A stretch of 64,000 nucleotides of DNA from Valencia hispanica. Taxonomy: Eukaryota; Chordata; Actinopteri; Cyprinodontiformes; Valenciidae. The DNA is taken from contig OY747714.1 of the NCBI GenBank assembly GCA_963556495.2, positions 50,102,041 to 50,166,040 on the forward strand. The letters run 5' to 3'. A model generated the notes under the pieces. The model had not been told where the DNA came from, searched no databases, and saw only the letters and a program-made list of their open reading frames with translations. Made by a program: the position numbers and the translations under genes. This document shows, piece after piece, positions 1-13,909 of the stretch (position 1 is the stretch's first letter; each line of letters begins with the position of its first letter).

Positions 1-733
1 AACCAAAAAATAAAACTTTTAACAGTTATTTATCAACATTTGGCTCTTTTAATAAAAGTCCCTTTTGAGAAATCCCCCTTTTTTAGGTAGTCCATGACAA
101 CACTGCCCTCTATGGCTGGAGGTAAAGATGTAGGCCCACTTCAGAGATTGAGAGATTTAATAGTCTTTTACACCCTGGGTGGCTGTCTGGGCGGTGTTGG
201 TGAGGTCAGGATAGGGGGAGGGACCAGTCGGGTGGCTGGTTCCCTGGTTGGTGCTCCGTGCAGCAGTCTTAGTGCCCATGTTAGAGCCCTACTGGCGTTG
301 TGCAACCAATGTGCATATTGTCTCCAAGGCAACGGTGCTAACCACAGGGCCACCAACATCCCCCTAGTATGACTAGAAAATGATATCTAGATTTAGTCAA
401 TTTTTCGGGCCGTTCAGTCTGATAGTGTCAATGTGTATGTGTGAGCACACCATGGTGTACAGGTATATTTTTGTGCCTTGTTAACCTTTGTTGTAGCAGA
501 AGTCAGCAGCTCTGGTCTCTGTTTATCACACACACCCATATATTTAGCTGTTCGTCGCTAAGAGCAGCAGAATTAAAAACAGTTAAAACGAGACGACTCC
601 TAGATCATTATGTTTCTCAGAATTAATGATTCTATCATCAAAGTTTTTCTTTTTGCACTACTACAATCCTCTAAATACTAACAGAACCCCTGATGGCTGC
701 AGTAATGTCATGTGTACATGTGTTGTTCTGCAG
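1..733. other. Intronic sequence upstream of the first visible receptor tail exon
   Basis: I recognise no coding exon here. From about 395 to 733 the sequence is similar to 1,120-1,419, the intron part just upstream of the second ITIM exon, so it belongs to a duplicated intron-plus-exon unit. An open frame at 94-372 has no resemblance I can name and is probably chance. The Ig-domain and membrane exons of the receptor that continues at 734 should lie before the window. Confidence 0.5.
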
Positions 734-1500
734 AGAGAGACCCAGGTCCAGTTTATGCTGCAGTGAGGACAGAAGACATCATCTATGGACAGATCAACAT
801 CAGAGACCCTAAAGACACGCAGAAGATCAGAGGTAGAGTTGATGATCAGATTCTTCTTCTCCTACAGTTATCGTTTGATATCTGACATTGAATTTCTGTA
901 GCTTTAAATTTGAATTGTTTGTCATTTTTGTATAAATCCCAGATGCCCACGCTAAGCTTTTTAGCTGCTTTTAACACCTTTAGGCTCTTAAACCACCAAC
1001 CTCCTACTGCTGGGCTCGGTGAATTTTCAGAAGCATCAGACTTCCGCCTGTGGTCACCACAGAACCCATCTCATAGGTTTATATATAAAAACCACATTGG
1101 TCCAAACTGGACCGTCACAGTTTCCATCTCAGTGTGGTCTGAAGGTGTCAGTGTGTCTGTGTGAACATAGTGAGACTCAAAGGGCTGTTTATCAGGGTTT
1201 TAGAGGAAGTGAGCAGCTCTGTGGTCACAAACATTCATATGTTTAACTTTTTGACGTCAATAGCAGGATAATTAAAAACCTGTTACAATCTGAAGGTGAC
1301 TAGAAAATCACTCTGCTTAAAAATAGTGACTCCATCAACAAAGTTCTTGTTTCTGTCATAATGAGATCATCTGACCCCAAACAGAACCACTTATAGCTAC
1401 AATCTGTGTTGTTCTGCAGAGACAGGTCCAGTTTACTCTGCGGTGAGGACAGGAGACATCAGTTATGGACAGATCAACATCAGACCGAAGAGGAGCAGAG
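395..1500 (+). repeat. Tandem duplication of an ITIM exon with its upstream intron
   Basis: Unit 1 (about 395-832) and unit 2 (about 1,120-1,500) match in order. Both have a GTCARTGTGT-type stretch near the start, a shared AATTAAAAAC stretch, a CTGCAG acceptor and an exon encoding GPVYxAVRT followed by IxYGQINIR. The exons differ by an 18-nt length change near the 3' end, which keeps the frame. The duplication added one ITIM to the tail. Confidence 0.75.
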
Positions 1501-4013
1501 GTACAGCTTCATCTCCGTCATAGCTCAGCTTTGTTGCCTCTGCACTGTAGACTGAAAGCCTACATGTGTGTCAAATAAAATGGTGAACTGTCTCTTTAAA
1601 CTGATGAGAGGGAGGCTGAGGAAGAGGAGATGGAGGTTCAAAGATTAAAAAAAACCTTCCTCTCATATCACATCCCACTGAAACTACAAGTTCTTAACTC
1701 TGATTAAAACTCTGTTGAGGAAAAGAGACTGACAGAAAATGAGTTGAAATCTGAAAACAATTAAAAGAATATGGGAATATTGTAAGTTTCTGCTGACATA
1801 GTCTACTTTATTTTTTAGCTTTCAGGTCTTCATCAACATCAGTGATCGCAAAACTATTCCCATTTTTATTTATCACCTCAGATAGCTTCTTTTTATTAAG
1901 TTATGTTCATAATTTATTTATTTTGAATCAATCGGATCATGTCTAAATCTCAGACATCACTGATTCCATTAACCCCATTAAGGTAGAAAATCCAGTGGAG
2001 AAATGATCCACTGGTTCTTAATGAAAGAAGGGGTTGATGAAAGACTGAACTAAAAAACTTGACTCAAGGTTTACCGTGAGATCTAAGTCAGACTGACCAG
2101 ATATCAATTAACTTTAAAACATGCAAGGGAATGTTTCACCCAATCATTGCACATCTGGGGAACATGATGCAGTTCTACAAACTCATCTTAGAGGAAATGA
2201 TTTATAAATTAAGCTCCTCCTCCTGCTCTTGATGTCCTACCCAGAGTTTTCCTTAAGAAACCTTTGCCTGTCGTTGTGTCTCGTCTGATTCAAACAATAA
2301 ACTCATTCCTGCTATCAGGAGTTTTTTCCCAGGCTTTAAAAAAACAGCTGTTATCAAACCACTGCTGAAAAAGACCAATCTGGACAATCTGGAATTGCAG
2401 AACTTCACTCACTGGCCACTTTATTAGGCACACCTGTCCAACTGCTCGTTAACGCAAATTTCTAATCAGCCAATCACATGGCGCCAACTCAATGCATTTA
2501 GGCATGTAGACATGGTCAGGACCATCTGCTGCAGTTCAAACTGAGCTTCAGAATGGGGAAGAAAGGTGAGCGGCATTTCTGCGGGCGATAATGCCTTGTT
2601 GATGCTAGAGGTCAGAGGAGAATGGCCAGATGGGTTCAAGCTGATAGAAAGGCAACAGTAACTCAAATAACCTCTTGTTACAACCAAGGTATGCAGAAGA
2701 TCATCTCTGAACGCACAACACGTTTAACCTTGAGGCAGATGGGCTACAGCGGCAGAAGACCACACCGGGTGCCACTGCTGTCAGCTAAGAACAGGAAACT
2801 GAGGCTACAATTCAAACAGGCTCACCGAAATGGGACAATAGAAGATTGAAAAAATGTTGCCTGGTCTGATGAGTCTTGAGTTCTGCTGAGACAATTCGGA
2901 TGGTCGGGTCAGAATTTGGCATCAACAACATGAAAGCATGGATCCATCCTACCTCGTATCAACGGTTCTGTCATGATTTAGTGTCGGATTCAGGCGCAGA
3001 CAGGCTGAGATGCAGTGAGACTCTTTAATCGTGATTCCAGACGGAACAACTCAGGAAATACAATGTCACGAGACTTTCCAGTGCAACCATCTGAGGACAG
3101 GACGCATGTAGCTATGATGCTGACGACAAAGACAGGAATGACGGGGATGACCAGAATGATGACGAACCAGCAACTAACGTGGGGAATATATATATATGCA
3201 CACGGGGAGGTAATTAGGACACAATACAGGGCAGCTGGAAACAATTAACAGACACAAACGGACCAGAACAAGGGGAAAAAGTCACATCGTGACAAGTTCC
3301 GGCTGGTGGTGGTGGTGTAATGGTGTGGGGGACATTTTCTTGGAATACTTTGGGCCCCTTAGTACCAATGAAGCATCGTTGCAATGCCACAGCCTACCTG
3401 AGTATTGTTGCTGACCATGTCCATCCCTTTATGACCACAGTGTACCCGTCTTCTGATGGCCACTTCCAGCAGGATAATGCGCAACGTCATAAAGCTCCAA
3501 TCTTCTCAGACTGGTTTCGAAAACTTTATTAGAAATTGCTTTGGGTTTTTTCCTGATATTATGTACATGAGGACAGAAAATAAAGGGAAAGAAAGAAGAG
3601 AAAGACAGGTAGGGAAAAAAAAGTTAAGAGGGAGAAGGTGAGTTAAAGATACAAGAACACAAGAAAACATCCTAGTCTGCTTCTGCACCTGCAGGACGGC
3701 AGAGAGAGGGAAAAAACAACCCTAACCCAGACCAAACAATGCGAACCCAGAGCTACACAACCACAACCTACAGATAGATCTATAAATACATCGAGCAGCT
3801 ACAATGCAGAGGTCCAGGGGGGCGCAGCGACGAGCCCATGTGCTCTGCTGGCTAAATAAACTTTAGGAATACAAGAAAGTTCTGAATATATTCAGGAGGA
3901 CACATTCGGTTTCAACCAGTTTTCCTCATGCTTGTATTTTATTCTTGTTTCCAGAGCTGAAAGCAGAGCCAGATGTTGTCTACTCACCAGTCAGACCAGC
4001 GACATCCAGCTGA
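734..4013 (+). CDS. Inhibitory Ig-superfamily receptor, FCRL-like, 3' tail exons only (partial)
   Basis: Three exons are seen: 734-832, 1420-1500 and 3955-4013. Each follows a C/CAG acceptor, and the first two end in G|GTAGAG and G|GTACAG donors. Both internal exons are phase 1-1 (99 and 81 nt), so the frame runs through to TGA at 4011-4013. Each exon carries one tyrosine motif fitting the ITIM consensus (I/V/L/S-x-Y-x-x-I/V/L): IIYGQI, ISYGQI and VVYSPV. Two further tyrosines lie in PVYAAV and PVYSAV, which lack the -2 hydrophobic residue. ITIMs recruit SH2 phosphatases such as SHP-1 and SHP-2 in known receptors, so an inhibitory role is inferred. The S/I-YGQI repeats resemble teleost Fc-receptor-like tails, and the neighbouring genes are FCRL-like. 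The extracellular part lies outside the window, so the family call is moderate. The third intron contains a decayed Tc1 element. Confidence 0.72.
2410..3535 (+). mobile_element. Decayed Tc1-family transposon (about 1.1 kb, truncated)
   Basis: The left end starts with a CACTGGCCACTTTATTAGG-type terminus typical of a fish Tc1 lineage. Transposase fragments follow on the + strand. At 2622-2849 is an HTH-region piece (RADRKATVTQIT-like, then GYSxRRPHRVPLLSAKNRKL). At 3320-3532 is a catalytic-core piece (MVWGTFSW, then DHVHPF and the FQQDNAQ block). Stops and deletions break the frame, the N-terminal part is missing, and the 3' end is replaced after about 3535. It sits in the last intron of the ITIM receptor. 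Confidence 0.85.
2969..3294. mobile_element. Small non-autonomous insertion inside the Tc1 fossil
   Basis: The Tc1 coding sequence is interrupted at GGTTC and resumes at GTTCCGGCTGGTGG. The insert begins TGTCATGAT and ends ATCGTGACA, giving imperfect 9-bp terminal inverted repeats. A possible GTTC target duplication lies at 2965-2968 and 3296-3299, with one extra A beside the right copy. No credible protein is encoded. I cannot name the superfamily. Confidence 0.55.
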
Positions 4014-4278
4014 TGGACGGCATCAGGTCAAGTTTTTAGAACCAAAACATATTATTTAAAAATGTTTTTAACTATAAAGTGACAAAAATGCTGCATGAAC
4101 AAACAGCTAAAAGTCAAAACCTGGAAAGTTCATTTATTTAAAGATGTTTTATTTTCTTATGGCCCTTAAACATTTACAGAGAGAATGAACATCTGTATGT
4201 ATCATCAATGTTATTAATATTCATATTTATCTCTCATGCCTGCTTCACTGATGTTAGCTCTGGTTTCTGTGCATGTTT

Positions 4279-4284
4279 AATAAA
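4279..4284 (+). terminator. Polyadenylation signal AATAAA of the ITIM receptor
   Basis: AATAAA lies 266 bases after the TGA stop of the receptor, followed by a T/C-rich stretch. It is the first canonical signal downstream on that strand. Confidence 0.55.
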
Positions 4285-7124
4285 GTTTGCTCTCTCTACT
4301 CACAGTCGTGTGGTTCTGTGGGTTTGATACAAACTTCAGATGGAAAACTTGGACCTGTTCTGATGAGGTTGTGGCTAACCGAAGCTCAGTTATCTTCAGT
4401 GAACAAGAACAAACCGCTGACTAAAGCAGCTACATGCTGAGGTTGAGCAGGACAAACTGTTTCTGTTTGTTTGAAGAGGTTTAAAATGTGATGATGAAAC
4501 CAAGTCGAGGATTTTTCGCTGAATTTGTCTATAATTGTGACAAAATAAAGCAGGTCGGTCCAAACCTGCTGTCCTCGCTGTGTTACTGAGATAGAAACTC
4601 CAGGTCATCCCTACAGACCGTTCCAGGATCAGCAGCTTTCATTTCATCTCACATTTGATTTTCTGGTATTTTAATTACATTTTTTAACAAGTAATGAACT
4701 TTTTTCTGCTTCTTATCAACATGTATTAGTAATAGTTAGAGTTCTCCATCAGAATGGAGAAGAAATGATCAGACTTCTGTGTTTTGGTTCCGTCTCTTGT
4801 TTTAATGCTTTGAGAATCTAAAATAAACATGAAACATAAACTGTGAAGTGATGCATGGAGTCAGGCTGAGAAACAGAACCAATGAAAAACAAAGAGTCAG
4901 AGTAAAACATGAAGTGGTCTGTTTCTTAGAACTAAAGTAGACTAAACCAGAACCAGCAGCAACATTTCCTCCTACAACACAACTCTGCTCGGGTTTACTC
5001 ACTTCTGCCACCTACAGGACACTCAGAGTAGGAACCCAGTCAGGTAGACTGTTGCCTTGACAACCCTCATGTTGTAGACAGAGACATTCAAGACATTTAG
5101 CGAGTCTTATTTAAATTTTGAGATTTTAATGACATGAAACACCAGTTATTCACCTTATTCACTTCTTTACTATGAATTAGGTTATAAGGACCGTGATGCA
5201 ATAATGCACCACAGTATTAAAACTGATGAAAGCAGAATTAGGAGTTATATTGTAATAACCATTTACTCTGAATATTGGAGATAAAATATGTTTTCAAGAC
5301 CTGAGTCTCAAACCTCGAGTCCAAGTCAAGTCTGAACTTGTTTCTGCAAGTCAAGTTAAAGTGTGAAGCGCACGCTGCCTTCTCTGGTTGTGGGTGTGAG
5401 GATTCTGCAGAACAGGCAGTAAACAAATATCCCAAATAAACTTTATTAAACCAGAAATCTGTAGCATAACAATCCACAGAATCAGAAATCAGAGCAGTAT
5501 TGATAAACACTGAACAGATGAGTGGAAGGAGTAAATGAAAAGAAAACACTCAGGATACACAGGAACAAGGGGAAACTGGAGATAGAAGAGGACGACTGAG
5601 GACACCTAGTGTTAGCAACAGGTTATAACCAGACCGGGTTGAGGGTTTGGATCCAGAATCTGATCCGGTTCAGGGTTGTTTGTGTTTGGTCGCATTATGA
5701 TGGTTTTATATATGGATAAAAACTGAAACAGCATCAGAATCATAATCGAGAAGGACGGAGAAAATGTGTTAAAAAATAAGAGCATAAAAATAACTTATTA
5801 TCTGTGTCATCAGAAAGAAACAACGTGGGAGCATCTGGACTCCTTCAGAACAGAAAATAACCAAAAATGTTGGAAACCACAATACAAAAAAATAATACAT
5901 AACTTTTCTTATAGAGGATCCAGAATCCAGTCACCAAATAATTTAGCCATGAAGATAGATTTTTAATAATACCTTCTCTCCATCTACATGTCCTTTACCT
6001 GTTAATCCGTCTGTTTCCTCCTGTGAGGATCTCCAAATCTTTGGATTCCTGCAGCTCCAGAAAATAACGTTTAAACTGGGATTGGGAATTTGCCAAAACA
6101 TGTTGGGAGTTATTGATCACACATAAATATAAGTTGTTCTACCCTGATCTATGATAAATTCCTCAAAGAAAAAGAAAAAATATACTTTAGTCTTTATGTT
6201 CTTTACTTACATGGTGAATTAGTTTATCTTCCACCAGTTAAAAGGGATGATTAGATTGTAGCACCAGTTTTGTGGAGTGTTTGGTCCCATTGAGAGGAAG
6301 CAGAAACAGCTTATTTCTTGTTTTCACAGTTTATGCAACAAACATCACTAAGCAGCAGAACTATTTAAGTTACTCATTGCAGCAATAAGTATGATGCTTT
6401 GTTGCTATCTCAGGTCTACAGAGGATCATCCTGTCCTCAGCGCTGAGGAACCAGAAGTCTGCAGAAATAAAACTAAGATTACTGCTGCTGGAGGACTCAG
6501 TCTGAAGGACTGTAGAATAGATTGACACTGATAACAGCGTATTAAAGCAATTTTTGATTAATAAAGGATGATTTGGTGTTTTCTAAATGTCAGCAGGTTG
6601 TGACTGCAAACAATGAACACATCTGTTTGCTGAAGGTGACCTTAGAGACAACAAAGTCATCACATCTGCAAACATCTCAGGCGATAACAGGAAGGTGGAC
6701 GACATCACAGAGGTTCTAGTTTCACAGAACGATGTGCTGCAAACCCACAGCCTCACATAAATATATTTTTATCCATTAACATGCATCAACTCATCAGTGG
6801 AAATTCACAGAGACGAAACCATTTATTCACTGGCCTCTAAATCTGCCATTTTAAACCAGAACAATCAGAGAATAGTTTGATTAAATCTGTTCTGACCCGG
6901 TTCTCTTTGCTCTCAGTGAAGCAATAGGAGCATAAAGGTTCTCCATAAACCTTCCTGTTCATATTTCTACTGTTGCTACAATAATAACTATTGAATGAGG
7001 GAGAGTAAAGTTACTTTGAATTCTTTTCACCATAAGATGATGACATGTTTAGGCCTCCAGGTGAAACTGACCAACATGTGAGGGAATAGGAAAGTATTTT
7101 ACACAGTTAGACCTCAGAAAAACA
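4285..7124. other. Intergenic DNA between convergent receptor genes
   Basis: I see no supportable gene. At 5,300-5,360 there is an AAGTCAAGTCT-type low-complexity stretch common in fish DNA. At 6,409-6,620 a segment is clearly related to 25,835-26,055. The + gene ends at about 4,300 and the - gene A ends near 7,125, so the two are tail to tail. Confidence 0.5.
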
Positions 7125-7130
7125 TTTATT
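7125..7130 (-). terminator. Candidate poly(A) signal of gene A
   Basis: TTTATT on the + strand reads AATAAA on the gene strand, 217 bases after the stop. The paralogue has the same signal at 11,378-11,383. Confidence 0.45.
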
Positions 7131-7346
7131 ACTAAATTATCAGTCATAATTATTATTATTGTATAGTTCATTTCTACATTTTATGATATTTGAACAACTT
7201 GTGTTCCTCCAGTGATAATCAGGATCAAATCTCTGAAGAGTGAAGTGTGGAGATCCTCAGGGATGAGTTCTCAGGTCTCTGCTGGTTCTGATCCATAAAC
7301 TCTTCAGTTCTTTTTCTGATTTTAGAGGAAAAGTCAAGCCAGCAGG

Positions 7347-7491
7347 TTAGAAATGATGTTCAGTGGTAACAGCAGTGATGACATCATCGGAGGTATCATC
7401 CAATCCTGAATCAGTCTGGGTGGAACGGGTCATCAACATGGAGAAGGTTCCTGAACTCAGAAAAGAAAAAGGTGTGAACCCAGAAGGAAAC

Positions 7492-7579
<88 letters not shown>

Positions 7580-9976
7580 CAATCAGAGTGTTACCTGATG
7601 TTCGTCGATACAAAGACACCATGAGGAGAGTGGCGATGCAGTATGGACTGAGCGCCACCAGGTGGGTAAAAATATGAAGACCAACATGGGAGGAGCCTGA
7701 TGTGGGCGGAGCTACAGTTGTAGGTTTACCTGCAGGAAGAATCCCACCTGGTCAGGTGATGAAGACAAGCAGGACTGAAATAAGAAAGAAGCTTCTGACC
7801 TTCAACAGAGATCCAGCTGGATGGAGGGATGGATGAAGGTGGAGGAGAGGTGGATGAAGGTGGAGAAGAGGTGGAGGGTCTCCCTGGAATGAAGCAGAGG
7901 TCATTATTTAGTTCTGGTCTCATCATGAAGGTTGAAGCAGACAGAGAAGCTTCTGACCTTCAACAGAGATCCAGCTGGATGGAAGGATGGATGAAGGTGG
8001 AGGAGAGGTGGAGGCAAGTGGAGGAGAGGTGGAGGGTCTCCCTGGAATGAAGCAGAGGTCATTATTTAGTTCCGGTCTCATCATGAAGGTTGAAGCAGAC
8101 AGAGAAGCTTCTGACCTTCAACAGAGATCCAGCTGGATGGAAGGATGGATGAAGGTGGAGGAGAGGTGGATGAAGGTGGAGGAGAGGTGGAGGGTCTCCC
8201 TGGAATGAAGCAGAGGTCATTATTTAGTTCTGGTCTCATCATGAAGGTTGAAGCAGACAGAGAAGCTGCTGACCTTCAACAGAGATCCAGCTGGATGGAG
8301 ACTCTCCATGACCCCTGATGTTACACCTGTAGAGGCCTTCATCAGAGCTGGTCACCTGGTGGAGGGTCATGTGACCTGCAGGCTCAGTCCTGATGAGGGA
8401 GCCATCTTTATAGAAATCAGTAGCTGGGAGGTTGGAGGGAGTGGTCTTTGTCTGACAGCTCAGAGTGACGTCATCTCCCTCCATCACAGGGAGGACAGGA
8501 CTCTGCAGGATCACTGATCCACCTCAACACAGAGACAAACTACAGCATTTCATCCATTTCCACATCAGCTTCATCAACACTAACTCCACAGTCTGATCTT
8601 ACCAGTGATGATGATGTTGGTACGACTATAGACTGCTCCCTCTCTGGACTCACACCAGTAGACTCCACTGTCCCGTGGGAGCAGGTACCTCATGTTACAG
8701 GTAGAACCAACAGGTTCCTCCCATCCATCTCCACACTGAGTCCTGGTTCCTCTGCTTGTGTTCCTCCTCAGGGTCCATCCAGCAGTGCTGTTGTTCTCCT
8801 CACAGCTCAGAGACACAGATTCTCCTTTAAAGAACTGAGATCTGCTGGGACTCACAGTCAGACCAGCTGCTGGAATGAAAAAGTGCTGATTGGTTTTATT
8901 CTCATCAGAAATCCTGCAGAAAAACCCTGAACCAAAAACCCAGCTGTCTCTTCCAGTTGCTTCAAACAGTGACCTTAAGGTAATTATTGAATTTACATGA
9001 AAGGTAACAAATGTTAAGTGTTATTGTCTGAAACCATTTCCATCATTTAATCCAAGAGAAAGCAACATGCTTATATTGTGAAGGAGATCTCAGGATGAAA
9101 TGTCATCAGGACTTCCAGGAGATTGAACCAACCTTTGCTTGTTGTGCAGCTCATCATTAAAGTCAGAGCTGAAGAGGGAAGAAAAATCACAGAGTCAATC
9201 CAAATAAGAGAAACAGTTTCAGAGCTTTCAGAGACACACTTTGTTCCATCATTGGTAATAATGTTCCTTTTCAAAGTCCTTCTGGACCAGAGGAATCTCT
9301 GACTGATCAGCAGATCTCAGGTGGATCAACAAACAGATCCATATCTGATTGGTTCTGAAATCAAAGCAGATTAGTTTAGATTCTGTTTCTGATTTGATAG
9401 AAAAAGTCCATCAGAAAATGGGTGAAAATCTGTCCCTCCATAAAACCTCATCTATAAAGGACTTTATAACAAGCAGAGTGACATTAAGAGCTGCACATAA
9501 CTGCTAACTAATCCCAGATATGAAAAGTCATATAAGGATCATAAAACAGCAAGAATAGTGTAATATAAGAAACACAAGAAGCTGTTTTAGTTGTTGACCA
9601 TCAGAGTGTGAGCTTTCATCAGCAACATGTTTCAGGTTTGTGTTTGATATGATGATAAAATACAGTTTGTACCAAAACAATTCATCATTTCTACAAAAGT
9701 GTTTGAATGAATTGAGTTAATATTATGGAAGAAGCTCCTCATCATGTCTAAGTGATCCTACAGACTGTAAGCAGGATTTCCTCTTTTCTCCTGTTTGTTT
9801 CAGACATTTCTGGTGAATCTTCTAGGACTTCCTGCTCAGACCTGCTGCCTCCTCATTGTTTCATTAAAGCTCATCTGGTCTGCTTCTCAGCTTCTCTTCC
9901 AGCATTAGAACAGAAACAGTCAATGTGGAAGAAAGATGTACTTACTGAGGAGAAACCGGACAGATGTTTCCTTCAT
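7347..9976 (-). CDS. Gene A: Fc receptor-like membrane protein with two Ig domains
   Basis: Exons on the complement are 9946-9976 (leader 1, starts [10 protein letters not shown]), 9133-9168 (36-nt leader 2), 8603-8869 (Ig D1), 8274-8513 (Ig D2), 7595-7729 (stalk plus TM) and 7347-7450 (tail, TAA). Every junction is phase 1 with GT/AG ends, giving 270 residues. D1 has SLSCEEN and GVYWCES as its cysteine strands; D2 has TLSCQTK and GLYRCNI. The TM stretch [17 protein letters not shown] is followed by RR. The two-part leader with a tiny second exon and two short Ig domains is typical of FcR/FCRL genes; Fc binding is not shown. The tail has no tyrosine, so no ITIM or ITAM. Three 158-bp repeats between D2 and the TM exon may supply extra stalk exons at 8116-8199, 7958-8041 and 7800-7883. 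The downstream neighbour B is a tandem paralogue. Confidence 0.8.
7492..7579. repeat. (TGAT)n microsatellite in the last intron of gene A
   Basis: About 22 perfect units lie between the TM exon and the tail exon. Read on the gene strand in frame they encode SINQ repeats, and the 144-nt intron has no in-frame stop. Confidence 0.95.
7801..8274 (-). repeat. Three 158-bp tandem repeats carrying candidate stalk exons
   Basis: The word TTCAACAGAGATCCAGCTGG recurs at 7801, 7959, 8117 and 8275, an exact 158-base period. The fourth occurrence is the true 3' end of exon D2. On the gene strand each unit has a pyrimidine-rich CTGCTTCATTCCAG acceptor, an 84-nt open stretch and the same GAAG|GTCAG donor that ends D2. 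Each 84-nt stretch is phase 1-1 and encodes 28 residues rich in Pro, Ser and Thr, ending in SSWISVEG like D2 itself. Gene B has no such units. Confidence 0.85.
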
Positions 9977-10936
9977 CGTGGCTCTCACTGTCTGGACCTT
10001 TGTTTCTGTTGTTGTTGGAGACGCCGAGTAGAACCCGCCCTCTTCCTCTGAGGCTGCACAAAGTTATTCAGAATCAGAGAAATCATCTGATAGAGGTACA
10101 ACACAAATCGTTCTCATTTCACTAATAAGCTTAAAACTTGAATTCTGTGTTCATACCACATTTAATCTGCTTGGTTCTTCTGCTGCTCATGTCTGAAGTT
10201 ATTATTTGTCAGATCTTCTTTAGACATAAATCTAAAAATGAAGCTGTTATTGTAGAAAACTAAGTTTGCTTTTTGAACAGAAAAAATGTCACAGTGGCCC
10301 TAAAACATTGATGATGACTAGATTCATACAAAATAAAAATAAAACATGTAAAATTATATTTATTTTCTTATTTTGTCCATCAGAGAGAGCTGTTAATTCA
10401 GAAGAAGCTTTAGTCATCTCAACTTCTGTAGTTTTTACTTTCAGACTGTAATATTGGAACACTTAAATGTGTTAAATGTGCCAAACAGTATCTCTACATC
10501 TGAGACATTCCCATAATTAAATGAAGAGTTTAGGATCAAACTCAGCATGTGTGAAGAGAAACCCTCATGTCTCAGTTTATTACAGTAAATGTTCATATTT
10601 CTGCTGCCAGGCAGATACAGTTTGAACTGGTTTAGAAATCAGGTTCTAAAAAGACTCAGTGTTACATTTTAGTTCATAATTAGCAGCTGTAATAAAAAAG
10701 TGTATTTAGGCATTAGAGGCTTAACTAGCCGGCATGTAGGCTAACAGTTGTGTTAGCAGTCAGCTAGTGGGATTTTCTATGGCTTACAATCTACATGTTG
10801 CTGTATTTATTATGATAAAGATTATTAATGACAGACAATAGAGGAAAGCTAATAAAAATGTCTGATCATGTTTATCTCCCTATAGAAGTGATTCAGTAGT
10901 TTAGCAGCTAAATGTGAGCAGGTTGAATGTTTCAAG
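9977..10936. other. Intergenic DNA upstream of gene A and downstream of gene B
   Basis: No exon with matching splice signals was found. It should hold the promoter of gene A, but I see no TATA box or other element I would assign. It ends where the copy-2 duplicated segment begins. Confidence 0.4.
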
Positions 10937-11377
10937 CGATAACAGGAAGGTGGACGACCACAGAGGTTCTAGTTTCACAGAACGATGTGCTGCAAACCCA
11001 CAGCCTCACATAAATATATTTTTATCCATTAACATGCATCAACTGATCAGTGGAAATTCACAGAGACGAAACCATTTATTCACTGGCCTCTAAATCTGCC
11101 ATTTTAAACCAGAACAATCAGAGAATAGTTTGATTAAATCTGTTCTGACCCGGTTCTCTTTGCTCTCAGTGAAGCAATAGGAGCATAAAGGTTCTCCATA
11201 AACCTTCCTGTTCATATTTCTACTGTTGCTACAATAATAACTATTGAATGAGGGAGAGTAAAGTTACTTTGAATTCTTTTCACCATAAGATGATGACATG
11301 TTTAGGCCTCCAGGTGAAACTGACCAACATGTGAGGGAATAGGAAAGTATTTTACACAGTTAGACCTCAGAAAAACA

Positions 11378-11383
11378 TTTATT
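11378..11383 (-). terminator. Candidate poly(A) signal of gene B
   Basis: AATAAA on the gene strand, at the position matching the signal of gene A. Confidence 0.4.
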
Positions 11384-11600
11384 ACTAAATTATCAGTCAT
11401 AATTATTATTTTTTGTATAGTTCATTTCTACATTTTATGATATTTGAACAACTTGTGTTCCTCCAGTGATAATCAGGATCAAATCTCTGAAGAGTGAAGT
11501 GTGGAGATCCTCAGGGATGAGTTCTCAGGTCTCTGCTGGTTCTGATCCATAAACTCTTCAGTTCTTTTTCTGATTTTAGAGGGAAAGTCAAGCCAGCAGG

Positions 11601-13909
<2,309 letters not shown>

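Larger units (their letters stand above)
6678..8869 (-). repeat. Tandem gene duplication, copy 1 (gene A unit)
   Basis: Collinear with 10,937-12,662, from the 3' flank (starting GCGATAACAGGAAGGTGG) through tail, TM, D2 and D1 exons. Apart from the 158-bp repeats and microsatellite length the two are nearly identical over the 3' flank and D2. Similarity falls away upstream of D1, where introns and leaders differ. Confidence 0.9.

Noticed and set aside
8248..8517. Open frames on + across the FCRL Ig D2 exons (also 11,972-12,313)
   Set aside because: Antisense shadows of D2; the - frame carries the paired cysteines.
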